Part shown: positions 9,258-17,464 of the stretch, one piece after another | Layout: every line of letters begins with the position of its first letter | How positions within the stretch are numbered: position 1 is the stretch's first letter | Origin: Flavobacteriales bacterium | GTDB lineage: Bacteria; Bacteroidota; Bacteroidia; Flavobacteriales_F; PHOS-HE28 | NCBI GenBank assembly: GCA_013360395.1 | Contig: JABWBQ010000030.1 | Coordinates: forward strand, 1-35,735 | Direction: 5' to 3' | DNA: 35,735 nt | Position numbers and translations under genes: made by a program | Notes under the pieces: model-generated | Database searches by the model: none | Told to the model about the DNA's origin: nothing | Seen by the model: the letters and a program-made list of their open reading frames with translations, nothing else

Positions 9258-12200
9258 ATGGCCCAGCGTTACCCTTCGCTCCACACCCTCCTCCTTGCCG
9301 TCCTGCCCGCCGTGCTTGCCGCCCCCTTGGGCGCACAGGTGCTTGTGGACGACTTCAACCGCGCCAACAACAACACCGTGGGCGGCGGCTGGACCGAGAC
9401 CGAATCCGCCGCACCGACCGGGTGCCGGGTCAACACCAACCAACTGGTGACCGGGAGCACCACAAGCGGGCGTGACTTCGTGGCCCAGGCCACGCCGGGC
9501 ACCTACAACACGACGCTGACCGCGAACACGTGCGTCCTGACCTGGGCGTTCAACATGCGGCAGACCCGGCCGAACCCCTCGGGCTTCAACAACGGCGATT
9601 ACGGCATGGCCGTGGTGCTGGCCGGGACCAACACGGACCTGACGCAGGGCAATGGCTATGCGGTGGTGCTGGGCAATGCCGGGCCCACCGACCCGCTGCG
9701 CCTGGTGCGCTACACCGGTGGCCTGGACGCCAATGCCAACCTCACCACCATCATCACCAACGCCACGGATTTCGGCAACAACCACCTGGATGTGCGGGTG
9801 ACCTACAACCCCGCCACGGACGGCTGGGCCCTGTTCTACACCGACAACGGTGGTGGCCCCTTCGGGGACCCGCTGCTGGCGAGCACTGCGGCCGGCACCA
9901 CGCTGGACGCCACCTACACCGGGGTGAGCGCGCCCGCCATCGGCTGCTTCTGGAACCACAACACGGGAGCCGGTGCCAACGCCTCCTTCGACAACTTCCA
10001 CGTACCCAGCACCTGCAACACCACCGTGCAGTTCACCGGCACTTCGGCCACGGTGAGCGAGACCGGCGTGAGCACCACCTTGACCGTGAGCATCGCCAAT
10101 CCCGACATGCTGAACGCTACCACGGCGGACGTGGTGCTGACCGGGGGCACGGCCTCGCGCATCGGCAACTACACCACGCAAACCGTGACCTTCCCGGCCG
10201 GCAGCAGCGCCAACCAGACGGTGACGGTGAACCTGACGGACAACGGTGCCTGCGATGGTTCCGAGAACTTCACCTTCGAGCTGCAGAACGTCACCGGGGG
10301 CAGCGGCGCCACGGCCGGTTCACCTTCGAGCTTCACGTTGACGCTCACGGACAACGAGCTGCAACTCGAGCAGGTGATCGCCCGCCAGGCCTTCGATGGT
10401 CTGGGCTCGGACACTTGGTCCATCCAGGCCGGTGCCGGCAATGTGAGCGGGGCGGCCGGTGGCGGGGACTCCCCTGCGAACCAGCGCATCCTGAGCGGCA
10501 CCCAGAGCTGGCAGGTGAACAACGGGAACGCGACGCTGGACCTGGGCACCGTGGATGTGAGCGGATACGACAACGTGCTGGTGCGGCTGCGGCTCTCCAG
10601 CGTTTCGACCACCGGTGGCAATGGCGCGGACGTGGCCGATGACGTGGCCGTGTACGTGGACCTGGACGGTGGCGGCTGGCCGGGCACGGCGGACGTGACG
10701 GTGGGCGGCAACAACAACGCCCGCTGGGGATACAGCACCGGGCTGGGCGTGGCCAGCGCCACGGCGGGCACGCCCCAGACCTATGCACCGGCCGGTGGCG
10801 GCAACCGCACCACCGACGGCTACACCTACATCGAAGTGGAGGTGCCCCCCGGCACCAACACCGTGGCGCTGCGCGTGGTGGCGCAGAACAACGCCGCTGC
10901 CGAGGTTTGGTGCGTCGATGATGTGGAAGTGGTGGGCGACCTCTGCCGGCCCATCTACTACACCCGCGCCAACGGCGACCAGACCACGGCCACCTGGAGC
11001 ACCACCCGCACCGGCACCGCCAGCGCCGTGACCTTCGACAAGAACGCCACCGCCGTGGTGCAGATCGGCCACACCGTGACGGCCACCGGGGCCAACTGGA
11101 CCGTGTACGACCTGACCGTGGAGGCCGGCGGCAGCGTGGCCATGGGCACCACCAACCTGGAGCACTACGGCACGACCCTGACCAACAACAACAGCTTCAC
11201 CATCGGCACGGGCGCGGTGACCTTCCGCAACCCCGGCGCGGTGACCCTGGGCGGCAGCGGCACTTACGACCTGTACGACGTGACGGCGAACAACGCCGAT
11301 GTGACGCTGACCAGCAACCTGCTGCGCATCCGTCGCACGCTGGACATGACCAACGGAGGCACCTTCAACGCCAACAACAACGGCAACCCCGCCCGGGTGC
11401 TGGAGCTGCACAGCGACGCCAACGGCACCGGCCGCATCGGGCCCATGGGTGCCGGCCCGAGCTTCACCGGGCAGGTGGTCATGGAACGCTACGTGCCGGC
11501 CGGGGTCACCAACTGGCGCCTCATCAGCGCCCCCACCAACAACAACCAGCTCAGCAGCCTGGAGGACGACTTCGTGACGGCCGGCTATCCCGGCAGCCAT
11601 TTCCCCCTGTTCGACGATCCTCCCGGCAGCAACAACCTGTGGCCCAGCATCCGCACCTACGATGAGACCAATGCCGGTGCAGCGCTGAGCGACGGCCTCA
11701 TCGGCGCCACGGGCGACAACATGGTGATGGCCATGGGTCAGGGCTTCACGGCCTGGAGCGGCACCGGCATGGTGACCACCAGCGCATTCACCATCGACCT
11801 GCGCAGTGGCGTACGCAATGCGCTGACGCCGCTGAACCTGCCGGTGACGTACACCAACACGGGCAACGCCACGGTGGACGGCTGGAACTTGGTGGGCAAC
11901 CCGCTGCCCAGCCCCATCGACTTCAGCCAGCTGGCCCTCACCAACGTCGACAACTTCTACTACGTGTTCGACCCCGTGAGCGGCAACAACGCCACCTGGG
12001 ACGAGGGCCTCGGCCTGAGCATCCCGGGTGGTTCCCTCAACGGCAACATTCAGAGCTTCCAAGGGTTCTGGGTGAAGGCCAACGCCGCCGGCCCTGGGGT
12101 GACCGTGGAGGAGACCGACAAGGTCCTCGACCTGAACGGCGGTGGTCTCTTCGGTGGCGATCAGCAAGGCCCGCAGCCGATGTTCCGCTTGGAGCTCACC

Positions 12201-13580
12201 AATGCACAGAACGCCTTCTTCGACGAGGCGGTGGTGCACTTCGGTACCGGCACCCCCACCGCCGGCGACGCGCACGACCTGGTGAAGTTCACCTTCAGCC
12301 ACCCCGAGGCCCCGCAGGTGATGACGCGCACCAGCGACGGGCAGGACCTCACCCTGAACGCCTGGGGACCGCTGGGCACCGGTGCCAGCATCGAAGTACC
12401 CGTGGACGTGGCCGTCACCGGAAGCTATACCCTGCGGGTGTACGACGCCGAGGGGATCATGGGTCAGACCTGCCTGATGCTGGAGGACCTGCAGACCGGA
12501 CAGAGCATCGCGCTTGCCGAAGGCGCCACGTACAGCTTCACGGCCGACGCCAACGACCCGGTGCTGCCGGCCCGTTTCGTGATCCACGCCAGCGCCCCGG
12601 TGCAGCACACGAGCACCGACGTCACCTGCCAGGGCGCCGCCAACGGCAGTGCCACGGCCCTGGGTGCGGGCAACGGCCCGTGGGACTATACCTGGGCCAC
12701 CGACGGAGGCACCGTGCTGCTGACCCAGAACCAGGTGAACGGCGCCGGGCAGATCGACCAACTGCCGGCCGGTGATTACCTGGTGACCGTGAGCAGCCAG
12801 GCCGGCTGCGGCGACCTGACCCAGGCCTTCCACATCGACGAGCCGGCCCCGCTGGACGGCAGCATGGCCACCACGGCGACCGCCTGCGCGGCCACCGCCG
12901 ACGGCAGTGTGGACCTCACTGTGATGGGCGGCACCGCACCCTACCTCTTCACCTGGAGCAATGGCACCACCAACGAGGACCTGACCGATGTGGCCGCCGG
13001 TACCTATACGGTGGTGGTGACCGATGCCAACGGCTGCACATCCGCAGCGCTCCAGGCCACGGTGGCCGAAGGTGCAGGACCGAGCTCCGCCTTCCTGCCC
13101 AGCACGACGAGCACCTTCACCGGCGAGCCGGTGGAGTTCTTCAACCTGAGCACCTGGGGTGCGCAGGTGAGCTGGGACTTCGGGGACGGCAACAGCAGCA
13201 CCGACACCGAGCCTGTGCATACCTACACCCTGCCCGGCATTTTCACCGTGACCCTGACCGTGACCGTGGACGGCTGTACCGCCGTGAGCAGCCAGCAGGT
13301 GGTCGTGGACGTGAGCACCGGCATCGTCCCCACCACGGACGAACTGGCCCGTGTGTGGCTTGACGGTCAGCATGTGGTGGTGGATCTCCAACAGCAGCGT
13401 GCCGATGAGGTCGTGATCACCGTGCTCGATGCCGCCGGACGCGTGGTGGCCGAACGCCGCACGGGCATGGGCACCACCCGCGAGCGCATCGCGGTGGACC
13501 ATGTGGCCCAGGGCGTCATCTTCGTGCGTCTGCGCACCGCCGACCAAGGCCGCACCTACAAGCTGCCGCTGACGCGCTGA
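9258..13580 (+). CDS. Large multidomain secreted protein with type A T9SS sorting domain
   Basis: A 1440-residue protein from ATG 9258; a longer in-frame reading from TTG 9174 would start inside the promoter. Order of parts: signal peptide 1-26 (ends APLGAQ); LamG/concanavalin-like region 28-250; Calx-beta domain about 252-370 (VQFTGTSATVSE to SFTLTLTDNE); a second jelly-roll-like region 372-560 ending in VWCVDDVEVVG; a region of beta-strand repeats 570-800; a T9SS-typical stretch (GWNLVGNPLPSPIDF, FQGFWVKAN) about 800-1000; two SprB-like repeats 1116-1270 (DVTCQGAANGSATA, APYLFTWSNGTT); a PKD domain about 1275-1350 (VSWDFGDGNSSTD); and a Por secretion tail 1354-1440 with VLDAAGRVV and a basic end. 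It should be exported by T9SS and held at or released from the surface. No enzyme motif is visible, so an adhesion or matrix role is inferred. Confidence 0.9.
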   Translation: MAQRYPSLHTLLLAVLPAVLAAPLGAQVLVDDFNRANNNTVGGGWTETESAAPTGCRVNTNQLVTGSTTSGRDFVAQATPGTYNTTLTANTCVLTWAFNMRQTRPNPSGFNNGDYGMAVVLAGTNTDLTQGNGYAVVLGNAGPTDPLRLVRYTGGLDANANLTTIITNATDFGNNHLDVRVTYNPATDGWALFYTDNGGGPFGDPLLASTAAGTTLDATYTGVSAPAIGCFWNHNTGAGANASFDNFHVPSTCNTTVQFTGTSATVSETGVSTTLTVSIANPDMLNATTADVVLTGGTASRIGNYTTQTVTFPAGSSANQTVTVNLTDNGACDGSENFTFELQNVTGGSGATAGSPSSFTLTLTDNELQLEQVIARQAFDGLGSDTWSIQAGAGNVSGAAGGGDSPANQRILSGTQSWQVNNGNATLDLGTVDVSGYDNVLVRLRLSSVSTTGGNGADVADDVAVYVDLDGGGWPGTADVTVGGNNNARWGYSTGLGVASATAGTPQTYAPAGGGNRTTDGYTYIEVEVPPGTNTVALRVVAQNNAAAEVWCVDDVEVVGDLCRPIYYTRANGDQTTATWSTTRTGTASAVTFDKNATAVVQIGHTVTATGANWTVYDLTVEAGGSVAMGTTNLEHYGTTLTNNNSFTIGTGAVTFRNPGAVTLGGSGTYDLYDVTANNADVTLTSNLLRIRRTLDMTNGGTFNANNNGNPARVLELHSDANGTGRIGPMGAGPSFTGQVVMERYVPAGVTNWRLISAPTNNNQLSSLEDDFVTAGYPGSHFPLFDDPPGSNNLWPSIRTYDETNAGAALSDGLIGATGDNMVMAMGQGFTAWSGTGMVTTSAFTIDLRSGVRNALTPLNLPVTYTNTGNATVDGWNLVGNPLPSPIDFSQLALTNVDNFYYVFDPVSGNNATWDEGLGLSIPGGSLNGNIQSFQGFWVKANAAGPGVTVEETDKVLDLNGGGLFGGDQQGPQPMFRLELTNAQNAFFDEAVVHFGTGTPTAGDAHDLVKFTFSHPEAPQVMTRTSDGQDLTLNAWGPLGTGASIEVPVDVAVTGSYTLRVYDAEGIMGQTCLMLEDLQTGQSIALAEGATYSFTADANDPVLPARFVIHASAPVQHTSTDVTCQGAANGSATALGAGNGPWDYTWATDGGTVLLTQNQVNGAGQIDQLPAGDYLVTVSSQAGCGDLTQAFHIDEPAPLDGSMATTATACAATADGSVDLTVMGGTAPYLFTWSNGTTNEDLTDVAAGTYTVVVTDANGCTSAALQATVAEGAGPSSAFLPSTTSTFTGEPVEFFNLSTWGAQVSWDFGDGNSSTDTEPVHTYTLPGIFTVTLTVTVDGCTAVSSQQVVVDVSTGIVPTTDELARVWLDGQHVVVDLQQQRADEVVITVLDAAGRVVAERRTGMGTTRERIAVDHVAQGVIFVRLRTADQGRTYKLPLTR

Positions 13581-13595
13581 TCATCCTCAACTGTT

Positions 13596-13629
13596 GCCAC
13601 GAAGCCTCCCGCATGGGGGGCTTCGTGGC
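13596..13629 (+). terminator. Intrinsic terminator after the large T9SS substrate gene
   Basis: A 15-bp stem (GCCACGAAGCCTCCC with its near-perfect complement, one G:U-type mismatch) closes a GCAT loop 15 nt after the stop codon. Only three T residues follow, so it may work less as a classic terminator than as an mRNA 3'-end hairpin. Confidence 0.7.
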
Positions 13630-13916
13630 TTTGGTGGAGGCGCGACGAACTCTCTGCGCGTCCCGCCGACCCACCCACCGGGGTTCAGTGTGGGACGAGC
13701 GGGATCCGCCACCGGCGTCGGTCGGCAACAGGACACCCGTGATGAAGCTGGTGCAGCGCTGCCATCCCTGCACCCGTTGACCATTCCTTCCACCCCGTCC
13801 CTTGTGCGCTGGGGGATCCTCCCTCCCGACCCCACCACAGCATAGTGGCGGCGGGCACCGTGTGCAGCGTACGCGGGATCCGCGCACGGCAGGATCGTTC
13901 GGCCGGCCAGAGGCCA
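13630..13916. other. Intergenic stretch without recognisable gene
   Basis: About 290 bp between the two convergent hairpins. The short reading frames here are Pro/Arg/Gly-rich in all frames and lack start-site or homology support. No tRNA, known ncRNA or repeat was recognised. Confidence 0.5.
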
Positions 13917-13945
13917 AGGAAAAGGCCGCCCCGGCGGAGCGGCCT
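13917..13945 (-). terminator. Intrinsic terminator of the TPR gene
   Basis: On the minus strand AGGCCGC (13945-13939) pairs with GCGGCCT (13929-13923) around a GC-rich loop, followed by TTTT (13923-13920). It sits about 20 nt after the stop codon of the gene ending at 13966. Confidence 0.65.
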
Positions 13946-13965
13946 CTTCATCCGTGTGGAGCGGA

Positions 13966-14685
13966 TCAGTTCAGCTCCTCGTACTGGAGCTTGAAATCCG
14001 GGTCCTCCATGAAATGCTCCTTGCCCAGGTTGATGGTGCTCCGCGCACTGTCGCGCATACCCTTGGTGTTGAGGAACTCCGAGTACCGGATCAACGCGTT
14101 CTTGAGCAGCTTCTTCTGGTCTTCAGGCAGCGAGCCCGTGTCGGCGTTGAGCGCGGCCTTGGCGTATTCCTTCATGCTGAGATCGCCCTCCTTCACCAGG
14201 TTGCTCTTGTACTGGCTGAGGGCGAGCATGATCCAGGCGCCGGGGTTCTCCGGGTAATAGCCCACCATGCCGTCGAAAAGGCTTTTGGCCTTGCTGAAGC
14301 TGCCTTCCTCGAAGAAGTTCTCGCCCTGCTCCATGCTCATCTTGTTCAGTTCCGCCCAGTAGTCCTCATAATTGCCGAAGAACTCCTTGTTCTTGTCCTT
14401 CTTGCGGTACTTCTCGGCCCATTTCACGGCATCGCGCGCCGCCTTGGGGTAGTCGGCCTGGTACTTCTCGATCTTGCTCATCTCGTACAGGCACATGCTC
14501 ATGTACAGGTAGGGCAGGGGATCCTTCTTGGTGTTGTCGTTCAGCGTGTAGCCTTCGGCCTTGCCGAGGCATTTCTCGTAGTTCTCGTCCACGTACAGCA
14601 CGAGCAGGTCTTCGTACACGTGCTTTTGGGCGCTGGCCCCGAGGGTGCTGCCGAAGAGCAGGGCGGCGGCGAACAGGTGCTTCAT
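13966..14685 (-). CDS. Secreted TPR-like protein of unknown function
   Basis: A 239-residue protein starting at ATG 14685, where a signal peptide begins (MKHLFAAALLFGSTLGASAQ); the longer upstream reading is Arg/Pro-rich and not credible. The mature part is almost all helical, with TPR-like pairs: YEDLLVLYVDENYEKCLGKA, then DPLPYLYMSMCLYEMSK, and later FEEGSFSKAKSLFDGMVGYY with PENPGAWIMLALSQYKS. It has high Lys/Glu content, unlike the Arg-rich shadows around it. Such small periplasmic TPR proteins are common in Bacteroidota and are often scaffolds, but I cannot name a family. It lies 70 bp downstream of the djlA-like gene, has its own candidate -7 box (TATCTTCG, 14719-14712) and a terminator, so it may be transcribed alone. 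Confidence 0.85.
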   Translation of the reverse strand: MKHLFAAALLFGSTLGASAQKHVYEDLLVLYVDENYEKCLGKAEGYTLNDNTKKDPLPYLYMSMCLYEMSKIEKYQADYPKAARDAVKWAEKYRKKDKNKEFFGNYEDYWAELNKMSMEQGENFFEEGSFSKAKSLFDGMVGYYPENPGAWIMLALSQYKSNLVKEGDLSMKEYAKAALNADTGSLPEDQKKLLKNALIRYSEFLNTKGMRDSARSTINLGKEHFMEDPDFKLQYEELN

Positions 14686-14711
14686 GGGTGTGGCGGTGGC
14701 AAGATCGATGC

Positions 14712-14719
14712 CGAAGATA
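14712..14719 (-). promoter_or_regulatory. Candidate -7 box for the TPR gene
   Basis: TATCTTCG matches seven of eight positions of TAnnTTTG, 26 nt before ATG 14685. The same octamer precedes the TerC-family gene at 27259. Confidence 0.4.
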
Positions 14720-14755
14720 GCGGGATCGGCCGGGAGCGCCTCTCTCCCGGTGCGC

Positions 14756-15514
14756 TCAGGGCAGGCCGCGGGTACTGCGGATCCGCTCCCAGGCGTCCTG
14801 CACCTTCTTGAAACGCTCAGCCGCCGCACGCTGCACTTCCTCGCCCATGCTCCCCACCTTGTCGGGATGGTGCTTCATGGCCATGCGGCGGTAGGCCTTC
14901 TTCACCTCCTCGTCGCTCGCGGCGGGGTCCACCTCCAGGATGCGGTAGGCATGGTCCAGGTCGGTGCGACCGAACATGGCGCTGAGGCTGCCCAGGTCCT
15001 TGTCGCTCACGTTGAGCAGCCCTGCGATGCGGCGCACCAGGTCCACCTCGGCCCGGCTCACCGAGCCGTCGGCATGCGCCAGACCGATGAGGTAGTGCAG
15101 CAGTTGCAGGCGCGCGGCGTGGTGCATGTGCCGCCGGACCTGGTCGCACACGCCGTGCAGGTCGATGTCCTGCTTGAGCACCTCACGCAGCACGAGCAGC
15201 AACTGTCGGGACTGGGGTTCGCCGAAGTGCTTGCGGAAGAACGCCCGTGCCAGATCGAGCTCGGCACGGCTGGCGCGGCCGTCCACCTTCATCAGGGCGG
15301 CGGTGAGCACCACGAGGCTCAGGGCCAGGTCCCCTTGCGTGGTGGTCCCAGGACGGTGGCCCTGCACGCGTCGGGCGGAGCCCTGCCCGGTGGGCGCTTC
15401 CCGGTCGCCGCGTATGCCGTCCATCAGGGCCCCCAGGGCGAAACCCACCAAGCCCCCGATGGGCCCGCCGAAGGCCCAGCCCAACCCACCGCCGATCCAC
15501 TTGGAGTAGCTCAT
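14756..15514 (-). CDS. DjlA-like membrane co-chaperone (TerB + DnaJ domains)
   Basis: A 252-residue protein. Residues 8-31 form one glycine-rich hydrophobic segment (GGGLGWAFGGPIGGLVGFAL), like the Gly-zipper transmembrane segment through which DjlA dimerises. Residues of about 60-175 match a TerB-like helical domain (VDGRASRAELDLAR; HADGSVSRAEVDLVRRI). Residues 187-252 are a J domain with the HPD motif at 216-218 (MKHHPDKV) and the preceding basic helix KKAYRRMAM, needed to stimulate DnaK ATPase. The order TM-TerB-J is that of DjlA. Its start lies 3 nt after the stop of the Gly-rich TPM gene, so it is the last gene of the lemA-TPM-TPM unit. The role inferred is recruiting DnaK to the inner membrane. 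Confidence 0.9.
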   Translation of the reverse strand: MSYSKWIGGGLGWAFGGPIGGLVGFALGALMDGIRGDREAPTGQGSARRVQGHRPGTTTQGDLALSLVVLTAALMKVDGRASRAELDLARAFFRKHFGEPQSRQLLLVLREVLKQDIDLHGVCDQVRRHMHHAARLQLLHYLIGLAHADGSVSRAEVDLVRRIAGLLNVSDKDLGSLSAMFGRTDLDHAYRILEVDPAASDEEVKKAYRRMAMKHHPDKVGSMGEEVQRAAAERFKKVQDAWERIRSTRGLP

Positions 15515-15517
15515 GGG

Positions 15518-16327
15518 TCACCAGCTTCCACCCGCACCACCGCCGCCGAAACCGCCGCCGCCGAAACCGCCGAAGCCGCCCCCACCGCCGCCGCGCCATC
15601 CACCGCCGCCGGTGAAGCCGCCCCAACGGCCGCTGTGGCTGCGCCCCGTCTGGTTGAGCAGCCACAGGGCGGTCCAGAAGTCCACATCGTTGGTGCGGGC
15701 ATAGCGCCGGGCGCTGTTCCGCAGGCTCAGCACCACCACCAGCACCACCAGGCCCAGCATGACGAACACCGGCCAGGGCACCTTGGGCTTGTCGTAGCTC
15801 GTGTGATCGAACTCGCCCTTGGCCAGGCCCATGAGCACGTCCGTGGCCTTGTCGAGCCCGGCGTAGTAGTCCCCCTCCTTGAACCGCGGGATGATCTCCC
15901 CGTCCACGATGCGCTTGCAGGTGAGGTCCGGGATGGCCCCCTCCAGGCCGTAGCCGGTGGCGATGAAGACCTTGCGCTGGCCGGGCGGGCCGGTGGGTTT
16001 GACGAGGACCACCACCCCGTTGTCGAAGCCCTTGGCGCCGACGCCCCAGGACTCCCCGATGGCGAAGGCAAAGTCGCTCGGCGGAAGGCCGCAGAGGGTG
16101 TCCACCACGAGCACCAGGATGCGGTTGCTGGTCTCCTGCGCGAACCGCGTGAGCTTGCGGTCCAGCCGCTCCTCCTCGGTGGCGTTCAGCAGCGGCGCCA
16201 GCTGGAAGACCAGCCGGTCCTGTTCCACGCGGGGCGGGGCCTTGGGCAGGCACGGGTCGTCCTGCGCGGCGAGCCGGAACAGGCCCGTGATCAGGGCGGG
16301 GACGAGCAACAGCGCACGGAACCTCAT
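15518..16327 (-). CDS. TPM-domain protein with Gly-rich C-terminus (YgcG-like)
   Basis: A 269-residue protein: signal peptide 1-21 (LFRLAAQ), TPM domain about 35-170 with LNATEEERLDRKLTRFAQET, GESWGVGAKGFDNGVVVLVK and FIATGYGLEGAIPD, a transmembrane helix about 187-205 (FVMLGLVVLVVVLSL), and a tail made almost only of Gly, Phe and Trp ending GGAGGSW. This is the usual design of YgcG-type TPM proteins: an exported domain anchored by one helix, with a cytoplasmic Gly-rich tail. The family name comes from a plant thylakoid phosphatase, and bacterial roles are uncertain (photosystem repair in cyanobacteria, membrane protein handling elsewhere). It overlaps the preceding TPM gene by 4 nt (ATGA). 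Confidence 0.9.
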   Translation of the reverse strand: MRFRALLLVPALITGLFRLAAQDDPCLPKAPPRVEQDRLVFQLAPLLNATEEERLDRKLTRFAQETSNRILVLVVDTLCGLPPSDFAFAIGESWGVGAKGFDNGVVVLVKPTGPPGQRKVFIATGYGLEGAIPDLTCKRIVDGEIIPRFKEGDYYAGLDKATDVLMGLAKGEFDHTSYDKPKVPWPVFVMLGLVVLVVVLSLRNSARRYARTNDVDFWTALWLLNQTGRSHSGRWGGFTGGGGWRGGGGGGFGGFGGGGFGGGGAGGSW

Positions 16328-16788
16328 CCGATGCTGATGTCGTCGGGCAGCTCGTTGCGGTCCGCGCGGCCGCGTGGGAAATGGGCCCGCAGCTTGGCGC
16401 CCACCATGTGCACGGCCTCACAGAGCCCATCGGCGTTGCGGCCCGCGGCGAAATGCAGGCGCAGCACGCCGAGCACGTCGTTCCAGAAACCGGCCGGCAC
16501 CACGGCGTTGATGCCGGCGTCGCCGATCACCGCCATGCGATGGTCGCCCACGCTGATGTAGATGAGGACGCCATTGCGTGCCGCAGTACGGTGCATGCCC
16601 AATTCGTCGAAGATGAAGGCGGCATGGTCCAGCACGTCCTCCTGGCACAGGTCCTCCAGGTGCACGCGCAGCTCACCGCTGGTGCAGTGTTCGGCCTCGG
16701 CGATCGCGGCCCTTACCCGGGCGTGTTCCGCGGGGGTGAGAAAACGCTCGGCGAGCAGCTCGTGGTCGGCGACCGGTGCGGTGCTCAC
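16324..16788 (-). CDS. TPM-domain protein, cytoplasmic-type
   Basis: A 154-residue TPM-domain protein without signal peptide or transmembrane helix. Recognisable parts are FLTPAEHARVRAAIAEAE, TSGELRVHLED, NGVLIYISVGDHRMAVIGDAGI and the end helix near LRAHFP. The start is GTG 16788, overlapping the lemA stop codon (GTGA), which indicates translational coupling. The trio LemA, soluble TPM and Gly-rich TPM is a frequent Bacteroidota arrangement, so the three proteins probably act together at the membrane. The exact activity is not known. Confidence 0.85.
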   Translation of the reverse strand: MSTAPVADHELLAERFLTPAEHARVRAAIAEAEHCTSGELRVHLEDLCQEDVLDHAAFIFDELGMHRTAARNGVLIYISVGDHRMAVIGDAGINAVVPAGFWNDVLGVLRLHFAAGRNADGLCEAVHMVGAKLRAHFPRGRADRNELPDDISIG

Positions 16789-17372
16789 TTGAAGGAGATG
16801 TCGGGCGCGTTCTCGGTACCGGCCTGGGCCTCGAAGTAACCCTTCTCGGTGAAGCCGAAGAGCCCCGCCAGCATGTTGCCGGGGAAGCGCTTGATACGCA
16901 CGTTGAAGGCCCGGGCGGCGTCGTTGTACTTGCGGCGCTCCACCCCGATGCGGTTCTCCATGCCCTCGTACTGGGCCTGGAAATCCCGGAAGGCGGCCGT
17001 GGTCTGCAGGTTCGGGTATTGTTCGATGGTGGCCATCAGGCGGGAGAGCGCACCGGTGAACTGGCCCTGGGCCTGCTCGAAGGCCTTGATCTTCTCGGGC
17101 GTGAGGTCATCACCGCTCAGGGTGATGGACGTGGCCTTGGCCCGGGCCTCGACCACCTCGCGGAGGGTGCGGTTCTCGAATTCGGCCGAGCCCTTGATGA
17201 TCTCGACGATGTTCTTGGTCTTGTCGGCGCGCAGCTGGTAGGCGTTCTCCACGTTGCTCCACTGCTTGGTGACGTCCTCGCCGAGGCCTACCGTACCGTT
17301 GTAAAAACCCATGGCCCACAGGGCGATGAGCACGACGGCGCCGAGGCCGAGGAAGAGGGGAAGGCGTTTCAT
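16785..17372 (-). CDS. lemA: LemA family protein
   Basis: A 195-residue protein from ATG 17372 (MKRLPLFLGLGAVVLIALWA); the longer frame upstream is a shadow of the neighbouring gene. One N-terminal membrane helix (about 5-24) is followed by a long helical domain with the LemA hallmarks: YNGTVGLGEDVTKQWSNVEN, LRADKTKNIVEIIKG, the LxxTIEQYPNLQTTxAF-type segment (LMATIEQYPNLQTTAAFRDF) and ENRIGVERRKYNDAARAFNV ending in FPGNMLAGLFGF. LemA proteins are membrane-anchored and of unsettled function. Here lemA leads a coupled operon with two TPM genes and a DjlA-like co-chaperone. A CATCTTTG -7-like box lies 20 nt before the start. Confidence 0.95.
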   Translation of the reverse strand: MKRLPLFLGLGAVVLIALWAMGFYNGTVGLGEDVTKQWSNVENAYQLRADKTKNIVEIIKGSAEFENRTLREVVEARAKATSITLSGDDLTPEKIKAFEQAQGQFTGALSRLMATIEQYPNLQTTAAFRDFQAQYEGMENRIGVERRKYNDAARAFNVRIKRFPGNMLAGLFGFTEKGYFEAQAGTENAPDISFK

Positions 17373-17392
17373 GTTCTGGTCGGGGTATGGCG

Positions 17393-17400
17393 CAAAGATG
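17393..17400 (-). promoter_or_regulatory. Candidate -7 box for the lemA operon
   Basis: CATCTTTG on the minus strand matches seven of eight positions of TAnnTTTG, 20 nt before ATG 17372. No other promoter is needed inside the coupled operon. Confidence 0.4.
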
Positions 17401-17464
17401 GCAAGGTGCGCGGCATCGCATCGTCGGCGGTCGGGCAGCCGGTCGCCGGCCCTGATGAGCGGGC

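Noticed and set aside
10320..13547. 1075-residue minus-strand ORF opposite the large T9SS gene
   Set aside because: Composition is dominated by His, Gly and Val with no domain; it arises from the reverse-strand reading of a GC-rich gene whose sense product has clear domains and a T9SS tail.
13630..13916. Short plus- and minus-strand ORFs in the gap before the TPR gene
   Set aside because: Arg/Pro/Gly-rich translations in all frames, no start-site signals, located between two hairpins.
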